Below, piece by piece: positions 55,705 to 63,956 of a stretch of DNA of 64,000 nucleotides. Source of the stretch: Xenorhabdus szentirmaii DSM 16338 (GTDB taxonomy: Bacteria; Pseudomonadota; Gammaproteobacteria; Enterobacterales; Enterobacteriaceae); assembly GCF_002632585.1 (NCBI RefSeq), contig NZ_NIBV01000003.1:124001-188000 (forward strand), given 5' to 3'. A model generated the notes under the pieces. That model searched no databases and was not told the origin of the DNA. It saw only the letters and a program-made list of their open reading frames with translations. Position 1 is the first letter of the stretch; each line of letters begins with the position of its first letter. Position numbers and translations under genes: made by a program.

Positions 55705-56712
55705 TCACACCTCAATATCCAGATAAAACGCCAGTTCATTCTCCAGCGTTTTACCCGCAATTTCCATATCGATATCAATATACTCCATCGTAGTCGCCAC
55801 ACTGCGGTGCCCCAGCAAACACCTGACCAGCTGCAAATTACGGTCAGGCGCTTTCATCAGTTCGGTTGCCAGTGTATGACGGAAGCGGTGGGGCGAGACG
55901 GCAAAACCACACTCTTTTGACAGGCGGTTAAAGAAAGAACGGAGATGCTGCTTTTCCCTGTCATGACTGTACTGGTCACTGACATTGCGTCCGTGATGAC
56001 GAAAACGCAGGCGGGTTAAATCAAACAGCGGATCATTTTCTTTCGCACCACAGGCTTTGGCCTGTTCAACCAGCTGCGCCAGACGGGGTTTCAGTTGCGG
56101 GATCATCGGCACCCGCCACTCACTGTGATTTTTACTGCCTTCCACACGCAACTCAATGTAATTGTTATCCAGATTAATATCCCGTAACCGCAGGTGCAGG
56201 AGCTGGTTCAGGCGCATGCCCGTCAACCGGAAGGTGTCCAGTACGGTCAGCCAATATCCCGTCGGGTATAAGGCACAACGTCCGCCCCGTGGGGAAACCT
56301 GTAAGCGTTCTTCCTCCTCATACTGCTGCATCCGCAGATAAATCCCGGTTATCTGAGCCTTACCCAGGGTTTTCTTTTGTTTCTTCTCTTTTTTGACTGC
56401 CGCGTCATTAAACGGATTTTTGGGGTGTGACAACAGTTTTCTTTCCATCCCGAAATTAAAAATAGCCCGCAAGTGTGCCACTTTATTGTTCCATGTATAT
56501 CCGGATTGTTTTTTCTCTATCAACAAAAGGCGCCGCCAACGCAAAACATCCCGGTGAGTCACGCTCTCCGGCGACACCGTTTCCCCCATATACCGGATAA
56601 AAACCCGCACCACCTTGCGATAACTCCATTCGGTTGCCGGCCGTAGCATCCGTGAGAAAAAATACTCATCCATCAACTCATCCCAGCCCATTTTTCCCTC
56701 ATTATCCAGCAT
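55705..56712 (-). CDS. Tyrosine recombinase / integrase of the tRNA-Phe island
   Basis: 335 residues. SAM-like N-terminal domain (about 10-100), then a catalytic domain with Arg in RLTGMRLNQLLHLRL, HRFRHTLATEL giving His-x-x-Arg, LLGHRSVATTMEYID giving His and the Tyr nucleophile. It is the gene nearest the tRNA, with its 3' end facing it. It resembles integrases of SPI-7-like elements. Ribosome site weak. 56713-56921 is non-coding. Confidence 0.9.
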   Translation of the reverse strand: MLDNEGKMGWDELMDEYFFSRMLRPATEWSYRKVVRVFIRYMGETVSPESVTHRDVLRWRRLLLIEKKQSGYTWNNKVAHLRAIFNFGMERKLLSHPKNPFNDAAVKKEKKQKKTLGKAQITGIYLRMQQYEEEERLQVSPRGGRCALYPTGYWLTVLDTFRLTGMRLNQLLHLRLRDINLDNNYIELRVEGSKNHSEWRVPMIPQLKPRLAQLVEQAKACGAKENDPLFDLTRLRFRHHGRNVSDQYSHDREKQHLRSFFNRLSKECGFAVSPHRFRHTLATELMKAPDRNLQLVRCLLGHRSVATTMEYIDIDMEIAGKTLENELAFYLDIEV

Positions 56713-56921
56713 ATTATTGTTCCTTTGTGTGTAATATTATGTTCCGTTACAGAAACGCCCCATTAATAAACTGCAAAATTAATTAACATATTGAATTATT
56801 TTATTTTTCATATAATGACCTTTTGTACATTGCAGAAACAAGGTATTCCCGCTCTGATGTGGTGTGTTTGAATGATTTCTAATCGTTATCGTTAACAATT
56901 GCATTATTTCTCATCAAAATT

Positions 56922-57818
56922 TCATTCCTGTGTCTGGAACAATGACAGTAATGCCCGGGTATCATCGGCGGTGTCAGGAGCAAAGCCTGTTCCCGGTGTA
57001 TCTGGCGGAAAAACCAAGTCAGGTTCGGGTGATGACTGAACGTTGACAGCGCTCGCTTCAAAGAACTCCGCGGGGTTCGGCAGCGGCGATTGCACTTGCT
57101 CTGCGGCTGACTGAAGCAGTAAGTCCGTCAACGGAACAGAAGACGTGTGTCCGCCAAGATGCCCCATCAGGCACTGCCACGCATCGGGCACTAAAGACAA
57201 CCAGGCCACAGCGCCCTCCGGTAACAAACGGGCGGCCAACAGTGTTTTATAGGAAACCGACAGTTCAGACAGCGATGCTTGAAACCGGAAGCGGAAACGG
57301 CGTTCAGGTATCCACAATCCCGGCAGCCAGGGATGACCATCGTCCAGCTCCCCTTCCAGTTGCTGTAACAGGGGCAGGTGATAAAACAGTGCTGACCAGA
57401 ACACCACCGCCTGCCACAGCAAACTTTGCGCGGCCTGTGTTTCCGGTGCCGCACCCGGCGGCAGCATATGCCCTTTCGCCAGCCGCACGGCACAGGCAGT
57501 AAATTGCAGTGTTAAATCAACAAACCCGCCGCGATAAGACCAATTGCCCTCCGATGTCGCGGGGACATGCTGCACACGAGCGCATAATTGCCGGAGCGGC
57601 TCCAGATAAAATTGTTGGTACAGTCCAGCAGGCAACGCACTGTTTTCCCACAGTTGCCGGAGATACCTGCCACGCTCTGAAGTTGCCAGCAGCACTTCTA
57701 CTGACTGTGGCCGGAAATAGCCTCCGGCGTCGCGTACTTTTTCAGGAATTTGCTCAAGCGCATTTTGTAATGGGGAAGGCTCACGGGTAAAACGGGATTT
57801 AAAACGCTGAAACATCAC
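56922..57818 (-). CDS. MobH/TraI_2-like protein, truncated and lacking the catalytic histidines
   Basis: 298 residues related to the N-terminal TraI_2 domain of MobH relaxases of SPI-7/PAPI-type ICEs: YRGGFVDLTLQFTACAVRLA and HMLPPGAAPETQAAQSLLWQ are characteristic. Relaxases have a His cluster before GG and an HD-like LLHDIGK; here these read NWSYRGG and LFYHLPL. Half the normal relaxase length. Probably not a working relaxase; a partner or relic near the integrase end. Confidence 0.75.
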   Translation of the reverse strand: MMFQRFKSRFTREPSPLQNALEQIPEKVRDAGGYFRPQSVEVLLATSERGRYLRQLWENSALPAGLYQQFYLEPLRQLCARVQHVPATSEGNWSYRGGFVDLTLQFTACAVRLAKGHMLPPGAAPETQAAQSLLWQAVVFWSALFYHLPLLQQLEGELDDGHPWLPGLWIPERRFRFRFQASLSELSVSYKTLLAARLLPEGAVAWLSLVPDAWQCLMGHLGGHTSSVPLTDLLLQSAAEQVQSPLPNPAEFFEASAVNVQSSPEPDLVFPPDTPGTGFAPDTADDTRALLSLFQTQE

Positions 57819-57984
57819 TTTTCCTTTTTCGGTTCAAATTTGGCTCAGTGTCGGTGAATCCCGGTCGGAAACAAGGCATAACTCTTTTTACGGAAATGAA
57901 AATTAATCTGACTCGATTCACTCCCTGACGGGCTTACTGAATCAGCTTAATTTTCAATTTAACTCATTGTATTAACGATATTTA

Positions 57985-58012
57985 AAAATAAAAAAGCGCC
58001 TCGAAAGGCGCT
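57985..58012 (-). terminator. Terminator after the methylase-like gene
   Basis: Leftward, AGCGCC-TTTCGA-GGCGCT followed by six T. The 170 bases from here to the next gene contain no ORF. Confidence 0.85.
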
Positions 58013-58029
58013 GTGGTTGAAAAATACGA

Positions 58030-58716
58030 TCAGGCGGCGATAAGCTCAGCCTCCCGCAAACGCGCAAACCAGTTGCCCAGATAATGGGCTGGTGTATAAC
58101 GTGTCCGCTTGTTGCCGCCATCATTCAGGGCGTCGCCTATAGTGACGGCGGCCGGAATACCGATCAGGGATAACTGGATGTAAGCCATCACCGCCGCCAG
58201 CGGGTCAATATCAATCGCGTAAACCCACAGGCTGCACAACGGATCATGCCCCAGCTCTCTCAGTTCTTCAGCAACAGCCAACGTCATACAGCCTGCTCCG
58301 CAGGCCGGTTCGTAGAATGTGATAAAGGGTTTCTGCTGCAATTGTGTTGACACATCCGGCAACTGCATTTTCGCCATCATTCTGGCCACTTCCCAGGGGG
58401 TAAAGAACTGGTTAAGGGCTTTATCTCCCAATTCCAGCTGCATAAATACACTGCCGAGAAAATCACCGGACTCTTGCCCCAGCCCGAGTACCACATGGGA
58501 AAACAGCTGCACAATCCGGTCAACATCGACCCGTTCGTACTTGTTAATGGTTTTCAGGTAATACTGCTCCAGCTCCTCACTGAAACAGTGCTTATTGTGG
58601 ATTGCCGCCATGGCACAATTACAAAAATCCCGGAAGACCTGATACCGGGTCTGATAACGGGCTGTTTGCTTAAACAATGAAATAAATTCTTTCTGATGAT
58701 CGGTTCGGGAAGCCAT
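58030..58716 (-). CDS. N-6 DNA methylase-like protein of the island
   Basis: 228 residues with the N6_Mtase layout: NQFFTPWEVARMMAKM, the SAM motif EPACGAGCMTLAVAEEL and AIDIDPLAAVMAYIQL. The catalytic NPPY/F tetrapeptide expected after this region is not seen; the protein ends soon after. Such short forms are common on SPI-7-like islands. The ATG at 58716 is chosen over 58734 from the AAGGAAAAC before it. Activity is doubtful. Confidence 0.78.
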   Translation of the reverse strand: MASRTDHQKEFISLFKQTARYQTRYQVFRDFCNCAMAAIHNKHCFSEELEQYYLKTINKYERVDVDRIVQLFSHVVLGLGQESGDFLGSVFMQLELGDKALNQFFTPWEVARMMAKMQLPDVSTQLQQKPFITFYEPACGAGCMTLAVAEELRELGHDPLCSLWVYAIDIDPLAAVMAYIQLSLIGIPAAVTIGDALNDGGNKRTRYTPAHYLGNWFARLREAELIAA

Positions 58717-58748
58717 TGCGTGTTTTCCTTGCAAAAAAAGTGAAAAAA

Positions 58749-58800
58749 GGAAAACACGCCCTGAAAAGGGAACAGGTTCCCCTTTCGGTTGGCGTGGTCA
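58749..58800 (-). promoter_or_regulatory. Structured leader element 1, upstream of the methylase-like gene
   Basis: Leftward: CACGCC ... GGGGAAC ... GGCGTG ... GTTTTCC. The first and third segments pair, and the second and fourth can pair (with G-U), giving a pseudoknot-like order. An alternative hairpin GGGAAC/GTTCCC is also possible. Confidence 0.55.
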
Positions 58801-58832
58801 ATGCGTATAACGTGAATCAGTGAAATAACCGG

Positions 58833-59756
58833 TTACTGCCCGACGGCGATAGCCGGCAGGGCCAGTGCCGTTTCCGTCTGTTCACTGGCGACCAGATACA
58901 GTGCCGGCCGGTTTTCCCGTCCTGACTGCCCGTGGCCGCTGTCCACATGCGCGCCCTGGTCATAACAGTCGTAGCCTTTGAATTGACCTGACGCTTCGCT
59001 GTACCAGTGGCGGATTTCACAATCAAACATCGCAGACAGTTCCCCCATCAGCTCCGCTGAAGGCGGTGCCCAGGGAGAATCAAAACGCACGGTTAAACTG
59101 CTGACATTCCGGCGCTCCCAACGGACATGGTGGCCAAACGGCCATTCCAGCCCGTATAGCTCTTCGTAAAACTGCGCTGTGGTAGAGATCCCTTTCAGCA
59201 GCGTACTGTTGCCGTTGATTTCGGTGGCAAGACTGGTTGCCATAATCATCAGCATGTCACAGGGCTGCGCCGCCTGCGGATAAACCTCTAATCTGTCCCA
59301 GCACGCGCCGATATCCAGCGTGTCAGACCAGCCCACCATACCAAACCAGTCGGTATACTGGCGGGTCAGCAGACGGGCGATAACATCCCGTGCGGCTTCC
59401 GGCACTTTGTCCCACGACATCAGGCTGAGACCAGACTGGCGGTACAGGTTGTCAATGCGTTTGATATTGTCCGTATTCAACGGCACATTATTCTGTAACA
59501 GCAGCAGCCACTGCTCAAAAGCCAGGTGCTGTGCCGTGGGTGCCGCCGTGCCGCGCACTAATGCCGGGTACGGTATATACGTCTGCGGTTTGGTGGGTTT
59601 GAGTATCCCTGCACAACCGGCCAGAAACAGGCGCAGGCTTTGTAACACCGCCTGACGGTAACGGGGAATTTCTTCACCGCAGACCCACTGTTGCATCACA
59701 TCGATACAGACGGATTTGCCGGTAATTTCCAGTTGATTGGTGCACCATTCTGCCAT
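58833..59756 (-). CDS. DUF1281 family protein
   Basis: 307 residues opening MAEWCTNQLEITGKSVCIDV, the signature of DUF1281 proteins of plasmids and ICEs, with a ferredoxin-like domain near the end (WERRNVSSLTVRFDSPWAPP, FDCEIRHWYSEASGQFKGYD). Function unknown. GAGGAAAA precedes the ATG at 59756. Confidence 0.85.
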   Translation of the reverse strand: MAEWCTNQLEITGKSVCIDVMQQWVCGEEIPRYRQAVLQSLRLFLAGCAGILKPTKPQTYIPYPALVRGTAAPTAQHLAFEQWLLLLQNNVPLNTDNIKRIDNLYRQSGLSLMSWDKVPEAARDVIARLLTRQYTDWFGMVGWSDTLDIGACWDRLEVYPQAAQPCDMLMIMATSLATEINGNSTLLKGISTTAQFYEELYGLEWPFGHHVRWERRNVSSLTVRFDSPWAPPSAELMGELSAMFDCEIRHWYSEASGQFKGYDCYDQGAHVDSGHGQSGRENRPALYLVASEQTETALALPAIAVGQ

Positions 59757-59804
59757 GTTGATTTTCCTCATTGTTAAAACGGTTCAGATAAAAAGGAGGA
59801 AACT

Positions 59805-59840
59805 GCCCATCAAGGATGGTAGGTTTCCCCCTATGGGTCA
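59805..59840 (-). promoter_or_regulatory. Structured leader element 2, upstream of the DUF1281 gene
   Basis: Leftward: TGACCCAT ... GGGGAAAC ... ATGGG ... GTTTCC. CCCAT pairs with ATGGG and GGAAAC with GTTTCC in crossed order, a pseudoknot pattern. Shares TGAC and GGGGA with elements 1, 3 and 4. Confidence 0.6.
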
Positions 59841-59864
59841 GGTGAAAAACAAAAAATGCGGGTT

Positions 59865-60158
59865 TTAATGAATATCCGACAACAGGCTTTCAATGCTGCC
59901 GTGGTGAAAAAAGATGTCCCATTCATCACGAAGTTGCAGGTAAGGCGTACCGGGCAGTATCGTATCGTTGTCCAGCCGATTCAGGTTGTATTTATCGACC
60001 ATATCGTTAATGGCCTGATAAGGCCGGATACCGCATTGCATAACATACGCCACGGTGTCGGTTTCGCAGAGCACGGTATCCTTCAGGCTGAGACCAAAGT
60101 GACGTTTCAGTAGACAGGCGGCAATGACCTGCCAGACCGTGAATTTCAAGGGTTCCAT
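59865..60158 (-). CDS. CbtA/YeeV-like toxin family protein
   Basis: 97 residues. FTVWQVIAACLLKRHFGLSL and GIRPYQAINDMVDKYNLNRLD follow the pattern of E. coli CbtA (VWQ, LL..HYGL.L.DT, A.N.LVEKY.L.R). CbtA inhibits MreB and FtsZ. The usual antitoxin CbeA (YeeU) is not found next to it; the gene upstream is unrelated. It could have another role on the island. Confidence 0.65.
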   Translation of the reverse strand: MEPLKFTVWQVIAACLLKRHFGLSLKDTVLCETDTVAYVMQCGIRPYQAINDMVDKYNLNRLDNDTILPGTPYLQLRDEWDIFFHHGSIESLLSDIH

Positions 60159-60171
60159 GGCAATGCCTCCA

Positions 60172-60705
60172 TTAAGCTGTCACGGATGCGCCGTGACGGA
60201 GAATATCCGCCACCTCACAGCATTGCTGATAACGGGAGGACACCAGATGCAGCGACAACCGGTGCGCTTTCTGCCACAACACCCGGGCTATCCGGTCATT
60301 TTCCCAGCCCTGTTCAAACACGGCATTCTGGCATAGTTGCTGCCGCTGTTTTTCCAGTGACTGACGTTCCGAAGCCAGTGTCACCGGCTGCGCCCAGACA
60401 ATCTCGTTATCCATGTGTCCACCGAGCACTTTTCGTCCCTGGCGGTCATAAATCATCACCGTCTGCGGAATAAAAGGCGGTAATGTATCCGGTTGTCCGC
60501 TCTCACGGGCAGGCCAGTCTCCCAACAGATGAATGATTTTCAGCTTCTGCACCGCTTCCGTAATGGTGGCAGCGCGGCAAACGGACACAATTTCTTCACG
60601 CAGAAAAGGTGTCTCCCCTGTGGTGGGGCTCGGGTATTCAGACAGGCCGGTGACCTGCACGCTAAAGGCAGTCTCTTCTGCCACGGGTAAAAAAATTGGA
60701 TTCAT
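60172..60705 (-). CDS. Unknown island protein
   Basis: 177 residues, not recognised. There are no membrane segments or signal. Contains TVMIYDRQGRKVLGGHMDNE and a C-terminal helical part (RQSLEKQRQQLCQNA, KAHRLSLHL). It starts after leader element 4 and is 13 bases before the CbtA-like gene, so the two are probably one transcript. Confidence 0.7.
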   Translation of the reverse strand: MNPIFLPVAEETAFSVQVTGLSEYPSPTTGETPFLREEIVSVCRAATITEAVQKLKIIHLLGDWPARESGQPDTLPPFIPQTVMIYDRQGRKVLGGHMDNEIVWAQPVTLASERQSLEKQRQQLCQNAVFEQGWENDRIARVLWQKAHRLSLHLVSSRYQQCCEVADILRHGASVTA

Positions 60706-60731
60706 GGTGTTATTCCTTGATTTGACGTCAA

Positions 60732-60783
60732 TAAAAAAACACCCGCCCGGTGTCGGGAAGGTGTTTTTGGCTCCCCGGTCAGG
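60732..60783 (-). promoter_or_regulatory. Structured leader element 4, upstream of the 60172-60705 gene
   Basis: Leftward: CTGACCGGGGAGCC, then AAAAACACC and GGTGTTTTT forming a 9-bp stem with a T run. It shares TGACC...GGGGA with the other leaders, but its 3' part looks like a terminator or attenuator. Confidence 0.55.
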
Positions 60784-60826
60784 CGCTTAAGAAAAGGGTT
60801 AACAGCGACATCAGTGCGCTGATGGA

Positions 60827-61291
60827 TCAGTTATGGTTATTATGGGTACTGCGAGTCAGGGAGGTTTCTCCCTCATCATGAAAGGCACTGATAGCCAGTA
60901 ACTGGTGTATCAGGTCCTTCTCTGGGTGTTGCGACAGGTATTTCCGCAATTCACCGTACCGGTAAACATCTTCATCCTGGTCATCAATTACCAGCAGATG
61001 AGCAAAAACCGCTATCGTCACGGCCAACCCGAACGTATCCGCAGAGAGCGTGATCGGCAACCGACTATTCGGCGGGTACGCCGTATACTTTTCCGATGAC
61101 ATAGGCACCATATAAGCCAGCAGGTCAGACCGCCTCCGGCTTTCCCATTGTTCATGCTGACAGTTATCACATAACTGCATGGCGGTTCTGGCCAGCAGAA
61201 AACTCAGGCACATCCGCTCCAGCGGAGTCTTATGAGGAAAGGTGGCTGACAGCGAAAGGCTGTTCAGCATGATAAATGCATCATTTGACAT
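60827..61291 (-). CDS. Unknown island protein
   Basis: 154 residues from the ATG at 61291 (GGAGAA upstream); the frame is open to 61444 through the leader element and is not coding there. Contains ERMCLSFLLARTAMQLCDNC and TFGLAVTIAVFAHLLVIDDQ, partly hydrophobic but without a clear membrane span. I do not recognise it. Confidence 0.7.
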   Translation of the reverse strand: MSNDAFIMLNSLSLSATFPHKTPLERMCLSFLLARTAMQLCDNCQHEQWESRRRSDLLAYMVPMSSEKYTAYPPNSRLPITLSADTFGLAVTIAVFAHLLVIDDQDEDVYRYGELRKYLSQHPEKDLIHQLLAISAFHDEGETSLTRSTHNNHN

Positions 61292-61310
61292 GGTATTCTC
61301 CAATAAAAAA

Positions 61311-61360
61311 GACGGAGAACACCTTGCCCGACGGGAAACGTGTTCCCCGTCAGGGTGACT
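61311..61360 (-). promoter_or_regulatory. Structured leader element 3, upstream of the 60827-61291 gene
   Basis: Leftward: CCCTGACGGGGAACAC, then CCCGTCGGG, then GTGTTCTCCGTC. GACGGGGAACAC pairs over 12 bases with GTGTTCTCCGTC (one G-U), enclosing a segment able to pair with the 5' part. Confidence 0.6.
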
Positions 61361-61607
61361 GGCCTGTCGGCCATAATGGATTAAGTAACCTTCATCGCCA
61401 GAGAACTGACGATATCTGCTTCCAAAGGGGTGCAGATGTACCACACAGTGATGTACTCCCTTGCAGGCTACAGGAGTGTTGTTGTCGCTACCCGAAGGTG
61501 ATCCTCACAAGCGACCGGATCATATGTAAACTTTTCCACGCTAATAAACGGAAATCATTAGGTCAATGGGTAATTCATTTTCCGGAATAAAAATAATGTC
61601 AGGAATA

Positions 61608-61789
61608 TATAAGCGTATGGGAAGCCCCACCTAGCCAAGAGGACGGGCGCTTGTCGATTGACAATAACCGGGCAGAAAGGGCGATCAAACCGTTATCATC
61701 GGGCGAAAGGTGGTTGTTCAGCCATACCTCGCGCGGTGCGCAGACGAGTGAGATCCTCTTGGCTAGATGGGGTTCCCCGTACGCTTACG
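61608..61789 (+). mobile_element. IS66-family remnant with both inverted ends (MITE-like)
   Basis: A 34-base sequence at 61609-61642 (AAGCGTATGGGAAGCCCCAC, CTAGCCAAGAGG) is repeated inverted with few changes at 61754-61789, ending CGTACGCTTAC, the IS66-type terminus. Between them are about 110 bases of TnpC C-terminus (SIDNNRAERAIKP). An element deleted down to about 180 bases. I could not match target duplications. Confidence 0.65.
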
Positions 61790-61865
61790 ATTATCTAGCC
61801 CGTTGGGAACAACTAACAGCCAAAAGGAAGATCCCAGTCCTCTAGAACTACACCATAATTAGTTA

Positions 61866-61893
61866 GTGTCAACTTTTGGGGTGCGGTTCATGG
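61866..61893 (-). mobile_element. IS3-family end remnant
   Basis: Read leftward, TGAACCGCACCCCAAAAGTT resembles the terminal inverted repeat of IS3-family elements. No transposase is attached. Confidence 0.4.
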
Positions 61894-61915
61894 ATCTGGG
61901 ATCTTGTGCTTATTT

Positions 61916-62197
61916 TTAACCTATCTTGTACTTCCTACAGATTTCTTCAGCAGTCATTTCACCGCTGCGTAATTTATCATTTTCTTCTTTTGTAATTTCG
62001 GTATGGCATTCACCACCTGCCAGTGCACCTGATAAACACGAAAAAGTATATATACCATTTTCATCTTTAACACGCCACCAACTTGGATCTGTAGAAAATT
62101 CATTTTCTCTTAGTACTATATCCTTATATTCACCTTTAGTAGCCTCTACATCCACTGGACCATTTCCAAAGTTAAATGTCACTGTTGTTTTTGTCAT
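61916..62197 (-). CDS. Probable immunity protein of the CdiA-CT module (CdiI-like)
   Basis: 93 residues, acidic, no signal peptide. It starts inside the stop of the toxin module (ATGA), the standard layout for a toxin followed by its immunity gene. Sequence not assigned to a family (WWRVKDENGIYTFSCLSGAL, CHTEITKEENDKLRSGEMT). Role inferred from position only. Confidence 0.65.
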   Translation of the reverse strand: MTKTTVTFNFGNGPVDVEATKGEYKDIVLRENEFSTDPSWWRVKDENGIYTFSCLSGALAGGECHTEITKEENDKLRSGEMTAEEICRKYKIG

Positions 62198-63636
62198 TTA
62201 ATTTTCCCCGTTAATTGTTTCTTTAACGCTTCGAGTTCAATTACAGTAACGTTAGGTTTATTTGCGAAATTCATAGTTGCTTCAGCAACGCCTCCTGATG
62301 TATATCCTCCTGGCAGCCAATGACTATTTGCACCACCTTCATTACCGGATGGAATTTTTAATCCACTTATACCCTTCTTTTCAACATGAACTATAAGTGT
62401 ATCCGAACCGCTTAAGTACCCTTTATCTAATCCCAACTTCTGCTCTACTATTCTCAAATTACCTTTAGACTCAATCATTACACGTTCGAATTCTGATTTT
62501 GGCATAACAAAAGCATCACTCGTTCCGTAGGTACCATATTGCTCATATTTACTTTTAGAAGTGAACCTTATTTCTCCATCATTAAATTTAGCTAAATGTG
62601 CATCTATTTCAGCCTTAGTCATATACGTCGAAGGATCTGGCCTTTGCCCATGAGGAGTGTTGACAATTTCTTTTACTTTAGCCTTTGATAAAACACCATC
62701 AACGTACAAATTTGAATCGGCTGGTTTCCATACCCCACTTGACGCTTGGGACGTTGGGTTCGATGGTATTTTTGATGATGTGTTTTTATCAACATATTTT
62801 GCTGTTCCAACATCCGATTGTGGCAACGAATTTTCCGTTTTATTGCCGGTTCCCGAATTATTGGAGAAAGAACGGGTAATCCGATTATCCTTATCCATCA
62901 AAACCGTCACCGATTTCCCCGTTTTCGGTGATGTCAATACCGTTGTCAGGCTGCCTCCAAGGCCAATACCGGCATAAGTGATCTCGGAATATTCCGGTGG
63001 TACACCTAATGCTTCAAGCCCTTTCTCGCCCATTGTTTTGACGGGTTTTCCTGACGTCAAAATATTCGTACCCGTATTCAGGTTATCCATACCCTGAGTG
63101 GCTACAATTGCACCGCCTACACACGTCGCTGGGGTCGCACAAAACACCGTACCGCCGATGATTTCAACGGCTCCTCCCGCGGCCTGCATTAATCCGCCAA
63201 CACGCGTCGTCAGTTGATATTTTCCGTCAGCATAAACAATATTATCGTCCACAATGTCGGCTTTTCCGTACTGGAACAACGGCACGGGAACTTCATATTG
63301 TATCTACTGCCCATCCGGTTGCTGGATATTTATCTTCAATGTTTCCTTCGACAATTGTTCCCGCAACGCGGCGTACTCGGGCAAATTGCCTTTCTCTTCA
63401 AGCTGCTTGTATTTAATCCATTCTTCAGTTCCCTCAACAAATTGGGCTGAGCATTTCACCAAAGCACATGCAGCCGCATCCAGAATCTCTTTCGGTGCAA
63501 CGCCTCTTTCTGCCAGTGACTGAATTTTTTCATTTTCTAGGTGTGTCGTTAGCCGATTGTGCTTTAGCCTGGCAGCAGCACTGAACCCGCTGCTGCCGTT
63601 CCTGCCACGGGTTGTTTGCGTATTTTCAGCGGATAT
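62194..63636 (-). pseudogene. Orphan CdiA-CT (contact-dependent inhibition) toxin module with in-frame amber
   Basis: An open frame of pretoxin type (LAERGVAPKEILDAAACALV, KYKQLEEKGNLPEYAALREQ) runs to a TAG at 63304-63306 and then continues in the same frame (QYEVPVPLFQYGKADIVDDN) through a glycine-rich linker to the toxin tip (about 62194-62780; KIPSGNEGGANSHWLPGGYT). There is no signal, TpsA domain or start of its own. It is a displaced C-terminal module as found downstream of cdiA or FHA-type genes. From an ATG at 63285 a 363-residue tip could still be translated. Toxin activity unidentified. Confidence 0.72.
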
Positions 63637-63945
63637 TTATTTAGTTTTTCCTTGTTGATTCCTAAATAATAAATTGTTCGTTATAATACGGTAAATTTCG
63701 GTCGTTACAGTGTCTATATGTTCCTCTCCGTATTGTCCTCTATCCGCCATCATCCTAAAATCTCCCATAATATGAGAATATATGTTTCCCATTCCGTTAA
63801 TAGCCTTATTTTCAAGAATATTAATGGATTTATCTAATCCCTTGTAAGATAGCTCCCCACAACCCGATTTTTGCAGATATGTAATAACCTGTTTTAACAG
63901 GAAGATCAGTTTATTAATATCCACCATATCTTGTTTTGTTAACAT
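63637..63945 (-). CDS. Probable orphan immunity protein of a neighbouring CdiA-CT module
   Basis: 102 residues, helical, no signal (MVDINKLIFLLKQVITYLQK, GMGNIYSHIMGDFRMMADRG). GGAGAAAG precedes the ATG. It sits between the end of another short frame (63957-64000) and the module at 62194-63636, the usual position of an immunity gene in a chain of orphan toxin modules. Family not identified. Confidence 0.6.
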   Translation of the reverse strand: MLTKQDMVDINKLIFLLKQVITYLQKSGCGELSYKGLDKSINILENKAINGMGNIYSHIMGDFRMMADRGQYGEEHIDTVTTEIYRIITNNLLFRNQQGKTK

Positions 63946-63956
63946 AAACTTTCTCC

